Shown piece by piece: positions 8,296 to 17,835 of a DNA stretch of 64,000 bases. Within the stretch, counting starts at the first letter, position 1. Each line of letters starts with the position of its first letter. The notes beneath the pieces were generated by a model. The model searched no databases. It had not been told where the DNA came from and saw nothing but the letters and a program-made list of their open reading frames with translations. The position numbers and the translations under genes are program-made. Origin of the DNA: Microtetraspora sp. NBRC 16547 (GTDB lineage: Bacteria > Actinomycetota > Actinomycetes > Streptosporangiales > Streptosporangiaceae). The stretch spans positions 519,540-583,539 of the forward strand of contig NZ_BSSE01000002.1 of the NCBI RefSeq assembly GCF_030268965.1. The letters run 5' to 3'.

Positions 8296-9359
8296 GCGCG
8301 CACCTGAACCCTGCTGTGGTCTCCGACCATGAGCTGATAAGTGTTGGGCACCCCGGTCGCCCGGGTGACCTCGGCGTTGCGCCCGATCAGGGAGTGCGTG
8401 AGACCGGAGACGCCCCTGATGGCCGAATCACCGAGCACGATGCTGTAGTCCACCTCGGCGTCCTCGAGCACGCAGCCCTCTCCGATCGAGGTGTACGGTC
8501 CGATGTACGAGCGACTGATCTTGGCATCGGCGCCGATCACGGCCGGTCCCCGGATGACCGAGCCCTCCACGACGGCACCGGGGGCGATGACGACGCGCCC
8601 GGTTATCTCCGAGAAGCCGTCCACGGTCCCCCCGACGTCGGGCTCGATCGCCTCCAGCACGATGCGGTTGCACTCCAACATGTCCTGCAGCCGTCCGGTG
8701 TCCTTCCAGTAGCCCGTGACGAAGTGAGACTGGACGCGGTGGCCGGTGTCGATGAGCCACTCGATCGCATCGGTGATCTCCAGCTCGCCCCGGGCGGACG
8801 GCCTGATCGCGCGCACGGCCTCATGGATCGCGGGCGAGAACGTATAGACCCCGACGATCGCCATATCGCTGCGCGGGTGCTCCGGCTTCTCCTCCAGCGC
8901 GACGATCTCGCCGTCCGGACCGAGCTCGGCGACGCCGTAGAACTGGGGCTCGGCCACGCGGGTGAGCAGGATGCGCGCGTCGCAGTCGGCCGCGCGGAAG
9001 GCGTCGACCATGCCGGCGATGCCGTCGACGAGGAAGTTGTCGCCCAGGTACATCACGAACGGATCGTCGGCCAGAAACTCCTTGGCGATGAGGACGCAGT
9101 GTGCCAGCCCGAGCGGCGCCTCCTGCTCGATGTAGGTGACGTCGAGCCCGAACGCGGAGCCGTCCCCGACGGCCTCCCGGACCTCCCGTCCGGTTTCGCC
9201 GAGGATGATCCCCACGCTGGTGATGCCGGCGTCCCTGATGGCCTCGAGCCCGTAAAAGAGCACCGGCTTGTTCGCGACGGGGACCAGTTGTTTCGCCGAC
9301 GTGTGGGTCAGCGGGCGCAGCCTCGTCCCCTTGCCGCCCGCCAGAACGAGTGCCTTCAC
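8292..9359 (-). CDS. rfbA: Glucose-1-phosphate thymidylyltransferase (long form)
   Basis: The enzyme makes dTDP-glucose from glucose-1-phosphate and dTTP. GTG at 9359 gives 355 residues beginning VKALVLAGGKGTRLRPLT, where the family normally starts; an ATG 30 nt upstream sits directly against its purine run and is less likely. The N-terminal nucleotidyltransferase domain (about 1-235) is followed by left-handed beta-helix repeats. These make it the longer actinobacterial type, seen in deoxysugar and antibiotic clusters, rather than the 290-residue enterobacterial RmlA. Overlaps rfbB by 4 nt. Confidence 0.92.
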   Translation of the reverse strand: MKALVLAGGKGTRLRPLTHTSAKQLVPVANKPVLFYGLEAIRDAGITSVGIILGETGREVREAVGDGSAFGLDVTYIEQEAPLGLAHCVLIAKEFLADDPFVMYLGDNFLVDGIAGMVDAFRAADCDARILLTRVAEPQFYGVAELGPDGEIVALEEKPEHPRSDMAIVGVYTFSPAIHEAVRAIRPSARGELEITDAIEWLIDTGHRVQSHFVTGYWKDTGRLQDMLECNRIVLEAIEPDVGGTVDGFSEITGRVVIAPGAVVEGSVIRGPAVIGADAKISRSYIGPYTSIGEGCVLEDAEVDYSIVLGDSAIRGVSGLTHSLIGRNAEVTRATGVPNTYQLMVGDHSRVQVRA

Positions 9360-9407
9360 CGCTTGTCGAATCCTTCCATGCTTGTGCATCCTTCTTCGGA
9401 AAAGGGA

Positions 9408-9833
9408 TTATCCGACCTTGGACATCGCTCGCCCGCTTGAACGTGCGGCTTCGCGACCTCCGCGGCTTCTGCCGGATGAGGCCAGGACGTACCGGCTCAT
9501 CACGAACGTGAGCGGGACGGTCACGCACATCGTCATCGGCATCGCCACCCAACTGGCGACTCCCAGCCGGACCAGCAGCGTCAGAAGAGCCAGACCTACG
9601 AAGTACTGGACCAGATAGACACCGGGGAACCGCACAGCGGAACCGATCGACGCCCTGGTACGGAACACGAAGGCCGTGTTGATGACGTATGAGAGGGCGA
9701 TGCCGGAAAGGAAGACCAATGTATAGGCCACCGACACCGGCAGCCACAACGCGACGACCACGAAGAGCCCGTACGTGACCCCGGTGTTGACGGCGCCGCC
9801 TATGAGAAAGCGGGCGAACGGCGAACCCCTCAC
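9408..9833 (-). CDS. GtrA family membrane protein
   Basis: The 141-residue protein has four hydrophobic helices and the GtrA opening [17 protein letters not shown], with the later [15 protein letters not shown] helix. GtrA proteins are thought to flip undecaprenyl-phosphate-linked sugars across the membrane, working with a GtrB-type GT2. Such a partner is encoded two genes upstream (10765-11751) in the same operon. The start overlaps the stop of the isomerase/acetyltransferase gene by 4 nt. A polysaccharide side-branch donor is a reasonable inference. Confidence 0.85.
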   Translation of the reverse strand: MRGSPFARFLIGGAVNTGVTYGLFVVVALWLPVSVAYTLVFLSGIALSYVINTAFVFRTRASIGSAVRFPGVYLVQYFVGLALLTLLVRLGVASWVAMPMTMCVTVPLTFVMSRYVLASSGRSRGGREAARSSGRAMSKVG

Positions 9834-10768
9834 GTGCGCACCACCTCGGAGACGATTTTCTGGAACTCGTCATATGTGCGGATGTAGTCGTCCGGGTCGT
9901 AATAGTGGGAGGCGAACACGAGGAGCACCGCGTCGGGCGAGTACCGGTACTGCGTGCCCCAGATCATGGCCGGCATGTGGACGCCTTGGCTGGAACGGTC
10001 CAAGGTGATCTCACGTCGGTTGCGGCCGTCGTCCAGGAGGACGCCGCAGGAGCCGCGCACGCAGATCAGAAACTGCTCGCAGTGCCGATGGGCGTGCTCT
10101 CCCCGGACTTCCCCGCCGGGCACGTTGGAGACGAGGAAATAGCGCTTGGGCACGAACGGGAGCTCACGCTCGAACTCTCCGACGGAGAGCTCGCCGCGCG
10201 GGTCCTTCATGACGCGCAACTCGTGCAGACTCGCGCCACCGACTCCAAGTCCCACCTTTCCCGGCGCGATGGAGTCGCCGCTCTGGAGGAGATGGTCCCT
10301 GTCGGCGACGTAGCCCTTGACTCGTGCGGGATTGCCCACCACGACCGCGTTCGGGGGAACCGAACGCGTCACGACCGCGCCCGCCCCCACCATCGCACCG
10401 CTGCCGATCTCCACGCCCGGCAGAATCGTGCTGTTCGCACCGATGGAGGCGCCGGAGCGGACCACCGTGCGGACGAACCTTTCCGGATTGACCTTGCTGC
10501 GCGGGAATGGGTCGTTCGTGAACGTCGCGTTGGGGCCGATGAAAACGTCATCCTCGATCGTGATCCCGTCCCAGATCTGGACGCCGCACTTGACGGTCAC
10601 GCGATCGCCCAGCACCACATCGTTCTCGACGAAGACGCCGTCGCAGATGTTGCACTCGGCCCCGATCCGCGCGCCTGGGAGCACGTGCGCGAAGGCCCAG
10701 ACGCGGGTGCCCGCTCCGATGTCCGTGCTCTCACAGAGGGCCTGTGGGTGGACGAAGGTCTGTTTCAT
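9830..10768 (-). CDS. Bifunctional dTDP-4-keto-6-deoxyhexose 3,4-ketoisomerase / aminosugar N-acetyltransferase
   Basis: ATG 10768 gives 312 residues in two parts. Residues 1-155 are hexapeptide (left-handed beta-helix) repeats of the dTDP-3-amino-3,6-dideoxyhexose N-acetyltransferase type. Residues about 180-312 are a WxcM/FdtA/QdtA-like cupin with the [12 protein letters not shown] metal or base motif (His225, His227, His229). The same fusion order is known in FdtD and WxcM. The isomerase acts on the RmlB product before transamination; the acetyltransferase acts after it. Together with the neighbouring aminotransferase this gives dTDP-Fuc3NAc or dTDP-Qui3NAc. Which of the two cannot be read from sequence. 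Overlaps both neighbours by 4 nt. Confidence 0.88.
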   Translation of the reverse strand: MKQTFVHPQALCESTDIGAGTRVWAFAHVLPGARIGAECNICDGVFVENDVVLGDRVTVKCGVQIWDGITIEDDVFIGPNATFTNDPFPRSKVNPERFVRTVVRSGASIGANSTILPGVEIGSGAMVGAGAVVTRSVPPNAVVVGNPARVKGYVADRDHLLQSGDSIAPGKVGLGVGGASLHELRVMKDPRGELSVGEFERELPFVPKRYFLVSNVPGGEVRGEHAHRHCEQFLICVRGSCGVLLDDGRNRREITLDRSSQGVHMPAMIWGTQYRYSPDAVLLVFASHYYDPDDYIRTYDEFQKIVSEVVRT

Positions 10769-11751
10769 GCACTCCTGCCGGTATAGAGAAGTTCGGAGAC
10801 GGCTTCCGGAGCTCCGTCGAAGGAGCGGACGGTACGCACCAGGGCCAGGGGCCGCTTCTTCGTGTTCTCGTAGCTCCGCCACGCGTACGACCCGATGAAA
10901 CCGAGCCCCAGGGTGTTCAGCGCCCCGAAGAAGGTGATGACCACGATCGTGGTCGTGTAGCCCGCCGCCGCGATCTGGCCGGTAAGTCTCATGACGACGA
11001 CGAAGACGGCCAGAAGTGCGGCGACGACGCATCCGAGTGCTCCCAGGATCGTGAGGACGCGGATCGGCAGGTCCGTGAACGCGAATACGCTGTCCAGCAG
11101 ATAGTTGATCTTCTTGCCGACCGTCCAGGCGCTCCTGCCGTGCGCTCGCGCGCGCCGCTGGTACGGCACCTCGCTCCGCCGGAAACCGAGCCAGTAGACG
11201 AGGCCGACGAGGGAGGTGTTCGCCTCCTCCATCCGCAGGAGCTCGTCCCTGATCCGCCGGTTGCACCCGAAGACGTCGACCCCGCCGGCCGGGATCTCGC
11301 GCACGATGAAACGCCGGTAGAAGCCCCAGAAGAGGTTCGCCGCCAGCCGCGACATCCCTGGATCGTCACGCCCCTCCCGCACTCCGACCGCGATGTCGGC
11401 ATCGCCGTACACGAGCTGGTCGAGAAATCTGAGCAGCAGGTCAGGCGGCTCCTGGAGGTCTGCGGCGATCGTGGCGAAGTAGTCGCCCTGGGCCGCGCGA
11501 AGACCGGTGCGGACGGCCGCGAACGCGCCGAAGTTGCGCGCGTGCAGGAGCAGTTGCGACCGGAACGGCGCCTGCGGCAGGGCCGTCTTGAGCAACTCGA
11601 AGCTGTCGTCCGGACTCCCGTCGACCACGAAGACGAACTCCATCGGCATGCCGTAGCGTTCAGCGACGATCGCGTTGATGGCGCTGAACTCCGCGATCAG
11701 CTGTGGCACGAACTCCGCGTTCCGATAGACGGGCACGATCACAGAGAACAC
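10765..11751 (-). CDS. Family 2 glycosyltransferase, GtrB/DPM1-like
   Basis: The 328-residue protein has an N-terminal GT-A domain starting [10 protein letters not shown], an [10 protein letters not shown] acidic motif and the ADLQEPPD block typical of polyprenyl-phosphate sugar synthases. Two C-terminal membrane helices lie at about 232-255 and 264-290. This is the GtrB/DPM1-like plan: transfer of a sugar from a nucleotide to undecaprenyl phosphate on the cytoplasmic face. It pairs naturally with the GtrA protein downstream. Four-nt overlap with the next gene, and 4 nt after the aminotransferase gene. Confidence 0.87.
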   Translation of the reverse strand: MFSVIVPVYRNAEFVPQLIAEFSAINAIVAERYGMPMEFVFVVDGSPDDSFELLKTALPQAPFRSQLLLHARNFGAFAAVRTGLRAAQGDYFATIAADLQEPPDLLLRFLDQLVYGDADIAVGVREGRDDPGMSRLAANLFWGFYRRFIVREIPAGGVDVFGCNRRIRDELLRMEEANTSLVGLVYWLGFRRSEVPYQRRARAHGRSAWTVGKKINYLLDSVFAFTDLPIRVLTILGALGCVVAALLAVFVVVMRLTGQIAAAGYTTTIVVITFFGALNTLGLGFIGSYAWRSYENTKKRPLALVRTVRSFDGAPEAVSELLYTGRSA

Positions 11752-11755
11752 GGCG

Positions 11756-12880
11756 TCACCAGGTGTTGACGCGGGAGATCACTCGCGTGACCTCCTCGTC
11801 GGAGAGCTCGGAATGACACGGCAAGGTCACGATCGAGACCGACAGGTCATCGGTCACCGGGAGCGCGGCGGCCGGACCGCTGGGATCGGTCAGCGCGGGC
11901 TGGCGGTGGTCCGGGACCGGATAGTGCACATCCGTCTGAATCGCCGCCTCGGTGAGATGAGCGCGGAGCGCCTCCCTCTCAGCACTCACGACGACGTACA
12001 GATGAGCGACGTACTCCTCCTCGTGGACCGGAGGGCACTCCACCCGCGGGTTGCGGATCTCCTGCGAGTACCGCGTGGCGATGTCGCGGCGACGCCGGTT
12101 CCAGGCGTCGAGGAAGGGCAGCTTGGCCCGCAGAACCGCGGCCTGCATCTCGTCGAGGCGGCTGTTCCGCCCTCCTCTGACGCCGGCGTGATACCTCGAC
12201 TCCCACCCGTACTGCCGCAGGCGTCTGACCTGCTGGGCGACGTCCGCACTGCCGGTCACCACGGCGCCGCCGTCACCGAGCGCACCCAGGTTCTTCGTCG
12301 GATAGAAACTGAAACTCGCCGCGGCTCCGAAGGAGCCGGCACGCCGGCCGCCCCGGCGAGCGCCGTGGGCCTGCGCGCAGTCCTCGAACACGGGAACGCC
12401 GGCCGGGGCCGTGAGATCCAGGACCCCCTCCATGTCGTGCAGGAGCCCGAAGAGATGAGTGACCACGACCGCGTCGAGTGTGCTCTCCGCGAGGATCTGC
12501 TTGAGGTGGGCGAGGTTCATCAGCTTCGTGTCACGGTCCACGTCGACGAAGACCGGTTCCGCGCCGAGCGCCATCAGGGCCGTCGTCGTGTAGAAGCCCG
12601 CGTTCGCGACCGTGGCCACGCGGCTTCCCCGGCCCACGCCGAGGGCGCGGAGCCCGAGCTCGATGGCCTCCGTTCCGTTGGCGACGCCGACGCAGTGGCC
12701 GACGCCGCAGTACTCGGCGAACTCCTGCTCGAAGGCTTCGACCTCCGCGCCCAGGACGTACCAGCCGCTGCTCAGGACGCGCTCGACAGAAGTGCGCACG
12801 ACCGTCTCCGTCGTGACCGCATGCCGGCGGAGGTCGTTCACCAGAATCGGGTCAGCCACATCTGCCCTCGTGTTCTGCAT
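11756..12880 (-). CDS. DegT/DnrJ/EryC1/StrS-family sugar aminotransferase
   Basis: This 374-residue PLP enzyme has the VANGTEAIELGLRALG cofactor-phosphate motif, Asp167 in FEDCAQAHG for the pyridine nitrogen, and catalytic Lys196 in FYPTKNLGALGDGG. Family members transaminate keto sugars of nucleotide diphosphates. Its place directly upstream of the isomerase/acetyltransferase and with rfbA/rfbB indicates C3 amination of dTDP-3-keto-6-deoxyhexose (FdtB/QdtB role). It is the first gene of the dTDP-sugar operon. The 166-nt AT-richer stretch before it may contain the promoter, though read-through from the upstream membrane-protein genes is possible. Confidence 0.9.
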   Translation of the reverse strand: MQNTRADVADPILVNDLRRHAVTTETVVRTSVERVLSSGWYVLGAEVEAFEQEFAEYCGVGHCVGVANGTEAIELGLRALGVGRGSRVATVANAGFYTTTALMALGAEPVFVDVDRDTKLMNLAHLKQILAESTLDAVVVTHLFGLLHDMEGVLDLTAPAGVPVFEDCAQAHGARRGGRRAGSFGAAASFSFYPTKNLGALGDGGAVVTGSADVAQQVRRLRQYGWESRYHAGVRGGRNSRLDEMQAAVLRAKLPFLDAWNRRRRDIATRYSQEIRNPRVECPPVHEEEYVAHLYVVVSAEREALRAHLTEAAIQTDVHYPVPDHRQPALTDPSGPAAALPVTDDLSVSIVTLPCHSELSDEEVTRVISRVNTW

Positions 12881-13046
12881 ATGGAAAACTCCACGCGATC
12901 GCCTGCCCTGAAATGCTCAACGCGCCCCAGCCTATTGACCGCCACGCGAACGAGCATTCCGACGCGACCTGCTGATGATTATTTTGCCGATGTTGTGGAG
13001 CACGATTAATGTGCTGATCGATGTCTCCATTTAGACCAGGAGGCGA

Positions 13047-15395
13047 TCAATGATCCGACCGAGAACTCGCACCGTCCCGCACCCGATAAACGACATAATC
13101 GCCGGTACGGAATCGAAGATCCGCGAATTTTCCGATTCCCGGTTCCGCCCCGGTGAGCCGTTCGTCGACGAAAAGCCAGCGCACTCCGTAGCGTTCACGC
13201 AAGGCCCCGATCGACGTCGCGGAAGGGGCCGAGAAGGCCGCCTCGTTCGCCGCGAATCTCCGCTCATCCCAGAACGGGAGATGGGTTACCGACTCCCCCG
13301 GCCGCCAGCGGTCCTGGCTCGTCGACGAGAAGGCCCACCCCTCGACCAGCACCCGCCGTTCGGACAATGCGGCCACCCAGAAGTGGCGGCTGTCGCAGGG
13401 AACCTCCCGCCCCCAGAGGCAATGCGCGTTCGTGGCGACGAGTTCGTCGGGATCCGAGTGTGCGCGCAACCACCGTCCGGCCGTCATGGCACCGGGCGGG
13501 ACCACCTGAGCCTGCTCCGCCGCACCCGGTCCGCGCCCAGGCAGGTGGCTGAGGACGAACGCGTGCGCGTCGGCGAGCAGACCGATGCTCGCGGACATGA
13601 CGATGAGGACGGCCGCCGCGCGAAGACGTCCCAAAGCCGCGATCGCAACGACCGCCACCACGACGGCGATGACCAGCAGCACGACGTAGGGCCGGATCAG
13701 GGCGGCATCCGATTGGCCCGGGCGGAGCGGAACCCGGACTCCGCACAGGAGGGGGATCAGGTAGGCGGCGACCAGGCCTGCGCAGACGGCGGCGATCGTC
13801 GCCCGGCGGGAGAGGCCCGCACGCCGTACGACGGCGAAGATTCCGCAGACCGCCACGATCACCAGATAGGGGTAGGCCCCCCAGAGGAAGAAGAGCTGGC
13901 TACGGGCGGGATGCCCCAGCAGCAGCGCCGTACCGAAACCCACCGCGCCGATGCCCAGCATGAGGACCAGCGGGGGCCTGAGGAGCGATCGGGGGCGGCT
14001 CAGCAGCCCCAATATCCCCGACCAAGTGATCAGCAAGCCCAGCAGGCACACCATGGTCAGGGCGAGCAGCGAACCCGGCGGCGGCACCGCCAGTTCTCCC
14101 AGTCCGGTGAGTTCCCCCCAGGATGTCTGTACGAAGTACAAGGGCGCGACGATCACAGCCTCCCGAACACCGCCGAAGAGGACGAGTTGGGCATACAGGA
14201 AGCACCCCGTGGTGATCGCCAGCGCCGTGACGGTGGGCCTGGACGGCCGGCGCCGCCTGACGATCTCCACCGCGGCCACCGCCAGCAGGCCCACCGCGAG
14301 CATCGGCACAAAGATCGCCTTGGCGCCCATGACCGCGAGGAGGAGGACACCCGTCAGAAGCGACTGGCGAAGGGCGTGCGCACGATGACGATAGGTGTCG
14401 ATCAGCAGAAGCACGACCCCGGCGAACAGGAGGGCACCGAAGGTCTGGGTGGGGCTCGTCCACGCGAGGTCGGGGATGCCTCCCCAGGTGAACGACCCGT
14501 TACTGCCGAGGTACAGGCTCGGTATCGCGACGAAGATCGAACCCACGACGGCGAGCGATGCCCCTCCCCACAAGCCGATGACGCGTCTCGCGGTCATCCC
14601 GATCAGGACGACGAGGGCCGCGAGCATGGGCAGCATGGCCAGACGGATCAGCAGCACCAACGGCTCCAGGCCGGTGATCCAGCTCGCCGCGGCGAGGTGC
14701 GCGTAGACGAACCAGTGATAGAGCAGCGGCTCGCCGGCGACCATCGGAAGGGTGGGCGGCATGTGGTGCTTCAGCTCGCCGATCAGGGCGAGATGGAAGG
14801 GGACGTCGTTCACGAACGTCCCCAGCCCCGGCCAGGTCAACGCATTCGGCCTGAAGTAGGTGGCCGCGCCCCAGGCCACCAGATAGCCGAAGGCGAGGGC
14901 GAGCGACCAGGAGTACCAGACAGGGGGCGTGCTGCGGCGGCACCCACCCCTCCAATGTCCGCGCAGCTTGGGGATGCCCAGGAAGAGGACATAGGTGGTG
15001 ATCGGCCAGATCACTACGAGCAGCGGCATCCCGACAGCACGCGCACCGATGTAGCAGAACACCTCCACCGCGTAACCGCACGTCAGGCCGAGGGCGATCT
15101 CCTCCGCCGCCGTACGGTCGCCGGCGTGCAGCGCCCGGACCCACAGCACCCCCGGCAAGGCGATCCCGAAGCCGACATAGGCGGCGAAGATGGCGACATC
15201 TCCGACGGAAACCCCGAAGAAGAGCACGGTTGCCACCGCGAAAGCCACCGCGAACGCCGCCGGCAGCAATCTCGCCGACTTCCCTGCCGTCGCGAGTCGC
15301 CGCCGATCAGTCTGGGCATTTTCCAGCGTCGCCTCGGCGACCCGCGAATGGGGCGGAGATTCGACCATGTGGCAAAGCCTGACGTCGGAAGACAC
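13047..15395 (-). CDS. Large polytopic membrane protein, GT-C-like (paralogue 2 of 3)
   Basis: This 782-residue protein is collinear with the products at 1320-3632 and 15456-17753. It shares the NDVPFHLALIGELKHHMPP external-loop motif, the GEPLLYHWFVYAHLAAASW block and the C-terminal NAHCLWGREVPCDSRHFW motif with its Cys pair. Between these ends it has many membrane helices. It sits directly upstream of the dTDP-sugar operon on the same strand, so its role is probably in assembling that polysaccharide. No named family recognised; GT-C-type glycosyltransferase is inferred from topology and the loop acidic residue. Start uncertain: GTG 15395, or ATG 15368. Confidence 0.7.
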   Translation of the reverse strand: MSSDVRLCHMVESPPHSRVAEATLENAQTDRRRLATAGKSARLLPAAFAVAFAVATVLFFGVSVGDVAIFAAYVGFGIALPGVLWVRALHAGDRTAAEEIALGLTCGYAVEVFCYIGARAVGMPLLVVIWPITTYVLFLGIPKLRGHWRGGCRRSTPPVWYSWSLALAFGYLVAWGAATYFRPNALTWPGLGTFVNDVPFHLALIGELKHHMPPTLPMVAGEPLLYHWFVYAHLAAASWITGLEPLVLLIRLAMLPMLAALVVLIGMTARRVIGLWGGASLAVVGSIFVAIPSLYLGSNGSFTWGGIPDLAWTSPTQTFGALLFAGVVLLLIDTYRHRAHALRQSLLTGVLLLAVMGAKAIFVPMLAVGLLAVAAVEIVRRRRPSRPTVTALAITTGCFLYAQLVLFGGVREAVIVAPLYFVQTSWGELTGLGELAVPPPGSLLALTMVCLLGLLITWSGILGLLSRPRSLLRPPLVLMLGIGAVGFGTALLLGHPARSQLFFLWGAYPYLVIVAVCGIFAVVRRAGLSRRATIAAVCAGLVAAYLIPLLCGVRVPLRPGQSDAALIRPYVVLLVIAVVVAVVAIAALGRLRAAAVLIVMSASIGLLADAHAFVLSHLPGRGPGAAEQAQVVPPGAMTAGRWLRAHSDPDELVATNAHCLWGREVPCDSRHFWVAALSERRVLVEGWAFSSTSQDRWRPGESVTHLPFWDERRFAANEAAFSAPSATSIGALRERYGVRWLFVDERLTGAEPGIGKFADLRFRTGDYVVYRVRDGASSRSDH

Positions 15396-15455
15396 CGGAA
15401 GAGTTCGGGAACTCGCCGCCGGACATGTTCTTGCCGGGTTCTTTATGCATCCGCG

Positions 15456-17753
15456 TCACGCGAGGTGGTAGAGGGCGTAATCGCCGGAGCGGAACCGCAG
15501 TTCGGCGAAGTGGCCGAGCACGCCGGCCCGGGTCGCGTACCGCTCGTCGGCGAACAGCCAGCGCACCCCGTACCGGTCACGCAGTCGCCGGATCCCCTCA
15601 CGCGACGGCGCGGTGAACGCCAGATCGTTCACCCGCAACCGCTCCCCGTCCCAGAACGGGAGATACTCAGTCGACTCCCCCGGCCGCCAGCGGCTCTGGC
15701 TCATGTCCGAGTACGCCCACCCCTCGGCCAGCACCCGCCGCTCCGTCAGCGCGGATACCCAGAACTGCCGAGTGTCGCAGGGACTCTCGTAGCCCCAGCG
15801 GCAGTGCACGTTCGTCGCCACCACCTCGTCGGGTGCGCTGTGCGCGCGCAACCACAGCGCCGCCTCCGTCAGGCCATGCGGGATGGCTTCCGGCGCTACC
15901 GGCGGTACCCCTTGGGGAATGCCCGGCGGGACTTCGCCCACAGTCGGTACGACCCGGGCCGACCACGCCGCGGGCCAGCCCACAGCGGTGAACATGACGA
16001 GCGCGAAGGCCCAGGCACGCACGCCGGCCCTGGTGAGGAGCAAAACCACGATCAGCACCGCCGCGATGACGGTCAGGAGCAGGTAAGGCCGGTAGAGGAT
16101 GCTCTCCGGCTGCCCGGGAGACAGCGGCGCCCTGACATCGCAGAGCATCCGCACCAGGTTCGCGCCGAACACCCCGGCGCTCACCGCGTACGCGATCGTG
16201 CGCGGAGAGACCGCCGCCCGGCGTACCACGGTCACGAGCCCGTAGGCCGCGACGATCATCATGTACGGGTAGCCGGCGCCGAAGAAGTAGAGCTGGCCCG
16301 CGGCCGGGTGGCCGAGGAGCAGCACCGCGCCGACGCACGCGGCGCCCATGCCGAGCAGGAGCGTCACGGCAGGCCGCAGGAAGAGCCGCGGCCTGCGGAG
16401 CAGCCCGAGGACACCGCACCAGGTGACCGCGAGGCACAGCAGGTAGAGCGTGGTGATCCCGAGGACGGACGCGAAAGGCGCGACCGTGCCGGGATGGCCG
16501 GTCAGCTGCCCCCAGGTGTGTCGAAGCAGTGACAGGGGGTCGATCACCATCGCCTGCCGCGCACCGCCGAACAGCACGAACTGCGCGTAACCGGAACACG
16601 CGACGGTCACGCCGAGCATGGCGAGCACCGCCCACGGCGGACGGCGGTGCCTGATCGCCTGGACTCCCGCGACCACCGCGAGGCCCGCGGCGAGGGGAGG
16701 AAGATGGGTCGCCTTGGCCCCCATCACCGCAAGGGAGAACACGCCGAACAGGAGCCAGGCGCGCACGTCGCGCCGCCGGCCCTCGAACATGTCGACCAGC
16801 AGCAGCACGACAGGAGCGAAGAGGAGAGCCCCGAAGGTCTGGCTCGGGCTGGTCCAGGACTGGAAACCCCGCCAGGTGAAGACGCCGATGTTCATACCCA
16901 GGTAGAGGTTGGGAGCCGTCATGAACATGGTGCCGGCCAGCGCCACCAGAGCGCCCGCGAGCGAGCCGGTGACCCGCCTTCCGATCATGCCGAGCAGGAT
17001 GACGATGGCCGCCATCATGGGGGCCATGCCGAGGCGGAACAGCAGGATCAGTGGGTCGATGCCGGTGATCCAGCTGGCGGCGGCGAAGTGGGCGTAGACG
17101 AACCAGTGGTAGAAGAGGGGCTCCCCGGCGACCACGGGCACCGTCGGCGGCAGATGATATTTCAGCTCACCGATCAGGGCCAGGTGGTAGGGCATGTCGA
17201 TGTTCGAGGTGGCGAGCCCGGGCCAGGTCAGGGCGTTCTTGCTGAGAAAGGTCACCACGGCCAGCGCCAGCAGGTAGGTCATGGTCAGGGCGAGCGCCCA
17301 TGACCACCACAGAGGGGCGGGCTGGTGGCGTGGGCGTCTCCAGTGCCTGCGCAGGCGCGGCAGCAGCAGGAACAGGGCATAGGTGGTGGCGGGCCAGGCC
17401 AGCGTCAGCAGGGGAAAGCCGATCGCGCGAGCGGCGAGGTAGGCGAAGACCTCCATGGCGTAGCCCAGGGCGAGCCCGAGGGCGATCTCCTCTGCCAGCG
17501 TACGGCGCCCGCTGTACAGGGCCCGGATCAGCAGCACGCCGGGAACGGTCAGGCACAGGAGGACGTAGGCGGTGAAGACGAGCAGGTCGCGCAGGGAGAC
17601 GCCGTAGTAGAGCAGCACCGCGGCGGTGAGCGCCGTCACCGTGATGGCGGGGAGCCACCGCGACTTCAGAGGGTTCCTTATCGCCGGTCGGCGCACCCGC
17701 CCGAGCAGGCGCGGGTTCGACGCGGGACTCCGGACGGGCGAGCTCGTGTCCAT
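15456..17753 (-). CDS. Large polytopic membrane protein, GT-C-like (paralogue 3 of 3)
   Basis: ATG 17753 gives about 765 residues; a GTG at 17798 would add 15. The protein repeats the plan of its two paralogues: many membrane helices, an IDMPYHLALIGELKYHLPP loop, a GEPLFYHWFVYAHFAAASW block and a soluble tail with an NVHCRWGYESPCDTRQFW Cys-pair motif. It lies head-to-tail with paralogue 2, 60 nt apart, consistent with tandem duplication followed by divergence. The middle membrane region differs more between copies than the loop and tail do, as if acceptor or lipid specificity had diverged. That reading is inference. Confidence 0.7.
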   Translation of the reverse strand: MDTSSPVRSPASNPRLLGRVRRPAIRNPLKSRWLPAITVTALTAAVLLYYGVSLRDLLVFTAYVLLCLTVPGVLLIRALYSGRRTLAEEIALGLALGYAMEVFAYLAARAIGFPLLTLAWPATTYALFLLLPRLRRHWRRPRHQPAPLWWSWALALTMTYLLALAVVTFLSKNALTWPGLATSNIDMPYHLALIGELKYHLPPTVPVVAGEPLFYHWFVYAHFAAASWITGIDPLILLFRLGMAPMMAAIVILLGMIGRRVTGSLAGALVALAGTMFMTAPNLYLGMNIGVFTWRGFQSWTSPSQTFGALLFAPVVLLLVDMFEGRRRDVRAWLLFGVFSLAVMGAKATHLPPLAAGLAVVAGVQAIRHRRPPWAVLAMLGVTVACSGYAQFVLFGGARQAMVIDPLSLLRHTWGQLTGHPGTVAPFASVLGITTLYLLCLAVTWCGVLGLLRRPRLFLRPAVTLLLGMGAACVGAVLLLGHPAAGQLYFFGAGYPYMMIVAAYGLVTVVRRAAVSPRTIAYAVSAGVFGANLVRMLCDVRAPLSPGQPESILYRPYLLLTVIAAVLIVVLLLTRAGVRAWAFALVMFTAVGWPAAWSARVVPTVGEVPPGIPQGVPPVAPEAIPHGLTEAALWLRAHSAPDEVVATNVHCRWGYESPCDTRQFWVSALTERRVLAEGWAYSDMSQSRWRPGESTEYLPFWDGERLRVNDLAFTAPSREGIRRLRDRYGVRWLFADERYATRAGVLGHFAELRFRSGDYALYHLA

Positions 17754-17835
17754 GAGGGCGATCCTGACGAAGCGAAGGCCGGCCACCGGCCCCAACACAC
17801 CCCGCCCGTGGTTTCCTTGCCGGCCTTTGTGATTG

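Noticed and set aside
7318..9359. dTDP-rhamnose biosynthesis
   Set aside because: rmlA and rmlB are present but no rmlC or rmlD; the aminotransferase and isomerase/acetyltransferase point to a 3-acetamido sugar.
13050..16532. Very long open frame on the plus strand opposite the membrane-protein genes
   Set aside because: It is a mirror of the GC-skewed third codon positions of the minus-strand genes: Arg/Gly/His/Asp-rich, no domain, no start signal. The same applies to the long plus-strand frames at 3601-5040, 44583-46325 and 54490-57579.
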